Source: an uncultured Eubacteriales bacterium
GTDB taxonomy: Bacteria; Bacillota; Clostridia; Christensenellales; Christensenellaceae
Direction of reading: 5' to 3'
Length of the DNA: 14,798 nt
Assembly: GCA_900545085.1 (NCBI GenBank)
Contig: UQXU01000044.1
Span: 1-14,798, forward strand
A program made the translations under genes and the position numbers. Under the pieces are notes generated by a model. The model had not been told where the DNA came from, did no database searches, and was given only the letters and a program-made list of their open reading frames with translations. Positions 13,843-14,798 of the stretch are shown in pieces; position 1 is the stretch's first letter, and every line of letters starts with the position of its first letter.

Positions 13843-14798
13843 TTAATCGTCATTGCGGAAACGTCTCGGAGATTTTTTAAGGAAAATAGGAATTGTAGGT
13901 TCATTAACATCTTCGTCTTCCTCATCAATTTCTTCTCTCTGATCAATAATCTTTCCGCTTTCAAAAGACTCCAGACGATCGTTAAAATCTCTGCGCGTAT
14001 CGCTGACTGTGGGGGCAGTTTTAACTTTCTTCACCGTAACAGAAGGACCGCCGTTTCCGAAACCTGTGGCAATTACAGTAATGCGAACCTCATCTTCAAG
14101 GTTCATATCTACGTCAGCACCCATAACAATATTCGCGTCAGGATCTGCTGCGCTTTCTATGAGTTTAGCTGCCTCTTCGATCTCGTTCAGAGTAGCCGTC
14201 GGATCTACTGTAATATTAAAGATAATGCCCTTCGCACCCTGAATGTTAGTATCAAGAAGCGGGCTGAGTATAGCCTGTTTAGCAGCGTCTACAAGTTTAT
14301 TCTCGCCTGTCCCGACGCCAATACCCATATGAGCAATGCCGCGTTCGAGCATTACCGTGCGGACGTCTGCAAAGTCAAGGTTGATAAGAGCAGGCTTAGC
14401 GATAAGGTCGGTAATACCCTGGATACCTTGACGCAAAGCATCGTCAGCCAATTTAAAGCTTTCGAGCAGAGGCGTACTCTTTCCCATAATCTCGAGCAGC
14501 TTGTCGTTAGGAATGCGTACTATGCTGTCGACAATATCTTTCAGCTCTTCAAAACCTTCTTCTGCCGCTCTCGCTCTCGGACGACCTTCAAACCAAAACG
14601 GCATTGTAACGAAAGCGACGGTCAAAATGCCCATGTCGCGTGCAATCTCCGCCACAACGGGAGCTGCGCCTGTGCCCGTTCCGCCGCCGAGACCGGCCGC
14701 GATAAACACAAGATCTGCGCCCTTGAGAAGCTGCTCTATGTCGTCGCGCGATTCTTCCGCCGCGCGTCTTCCGATCTGCGGATCTGCACCGGAACCAA
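13843..14798 (-). CDS. ftsZ: Cell division protein FtsZ, N-terminal part beyond the window
   Basis: Tubulin-like GTPase forming the division ring. The frame is open to the right edge; the first roughly 70 residues are missing. The fragment begins at GSGADPQIGRRAAEES and contains the tubulin signature GGGTGTGAAPV (GTP-binding T4 loop), PFWFEGRPRARAAEEG, IPNDKLLEI and the T7 catalytic loop NLDFADVRTVM. The linker near residues 240-270 of the visible part is acidic and Lys/Arg-rich. The C-terminal peptide TIPIFLKKSPRRF matches the usual IPxFLxRR tail that binds FtsA, SepF or ZapA. Trp in PFWFEG is at a variable position. It ends at a strong terminator, so the deacetylase gene is a separate unit. 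Confidence 0.97.
   Translation of the reverse strand, partial: GSGADPQIGRRAAEESRDDIEQLLKGADLVFIAAGLGGGTGTGAAPVVAEIARDMGILTVAFVTMPFWFEGRPRARAAEEGFEELKDIVDSIVRIPNDKLLEIMGKSTPLLESFKLADDALRQGIQGITDLIAKPALINLDFADVRTVMLERGIAHMGIGVGTGENKLVDAAKQAILSPLLDTNIQGAKGIIFNITVDPTATLNEIEEAAKLIESAADPDANIVMGADVDMNLEDEVRITVIATGFGNGGPSVTVKKVKTAPTVSDTRRDFNDRLESFESGKIIDQREEIDEEDEDVNEPTIPIFLKKSPRRFRNDD

Overview
This 14.8 kb window looks like core chromosome of a low- to mid-GC Clostridia-type member of the Bacillota, probably an anaerobe. The pointers are purine genes with Gram-positive PurBox operators, strong AGGAGG-type ribosome binding sites, a clostridial/archaeal-style OGG glycosylase, an Mn2+ (yybP-ykoY) riboswitch and an L21 leader. 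I cannot name a genus. I saw no insertion sequence, phage gene, CRISPR array, rRNA or tRNA.

Layout: (i) 1-2543, minus strand: a purine operon purE-purC-purF, with purF cut by the left edge, driven by a good sigma-A promoter with a consensus PurBox. A second consensus PurBox faces the other way, towards (ii) a plus-strand acetate/succinate-type transporter (2675-3247). (iii) 3539-5744: an orphan lipoprotein binding protein for polar amino acids (minus), divergent from an orphan sugar-type ABC ATPase (plus). No permease for either lies in the window. (iv) 5787-7591, minus: a DEDDh exonuclease-like protein built from a degenerate copy plus an intact copy of the same domain, then an OGG-type DNA glycosylase. 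(v) 7701-8406, minus: rplU-rpmA with an L21 leader but without the prp protease gene usual in Firmicutes; L27 lacks the cleavable extension to match. (vi) 8437-9267, minus: a secreted protein of unknown function. (vii) 9371-12229, minus: a PMCA-like P-type ATPase behind an Mn2+ riboswitch and intrinsic terminator, which points to manganese export rather than only calcium. (viii) 12343-13726, minus: a one-cysteine Bcp peroxiredoxin and a membrane-anchored polysaccharide deacetylase. (ix) 13843-14798, minus: ftsZ, with its N-terminal part beyond the right edge.

Most genes sit in short units with their own promoter and terminator. The most interesting items are the duplicated exonuclease-like protein (with an in-frame amber codon just ahead of its GTG start), the outward-facing PurBox pair that may bring an acetate-type transporter into the purine regulon, the riboswitch that re-labels the calcium ATPase, and the Prp-less L27 locus. 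I found no clearly new multi-gene system; these are individual oddities in otherwise ordinary sequence.
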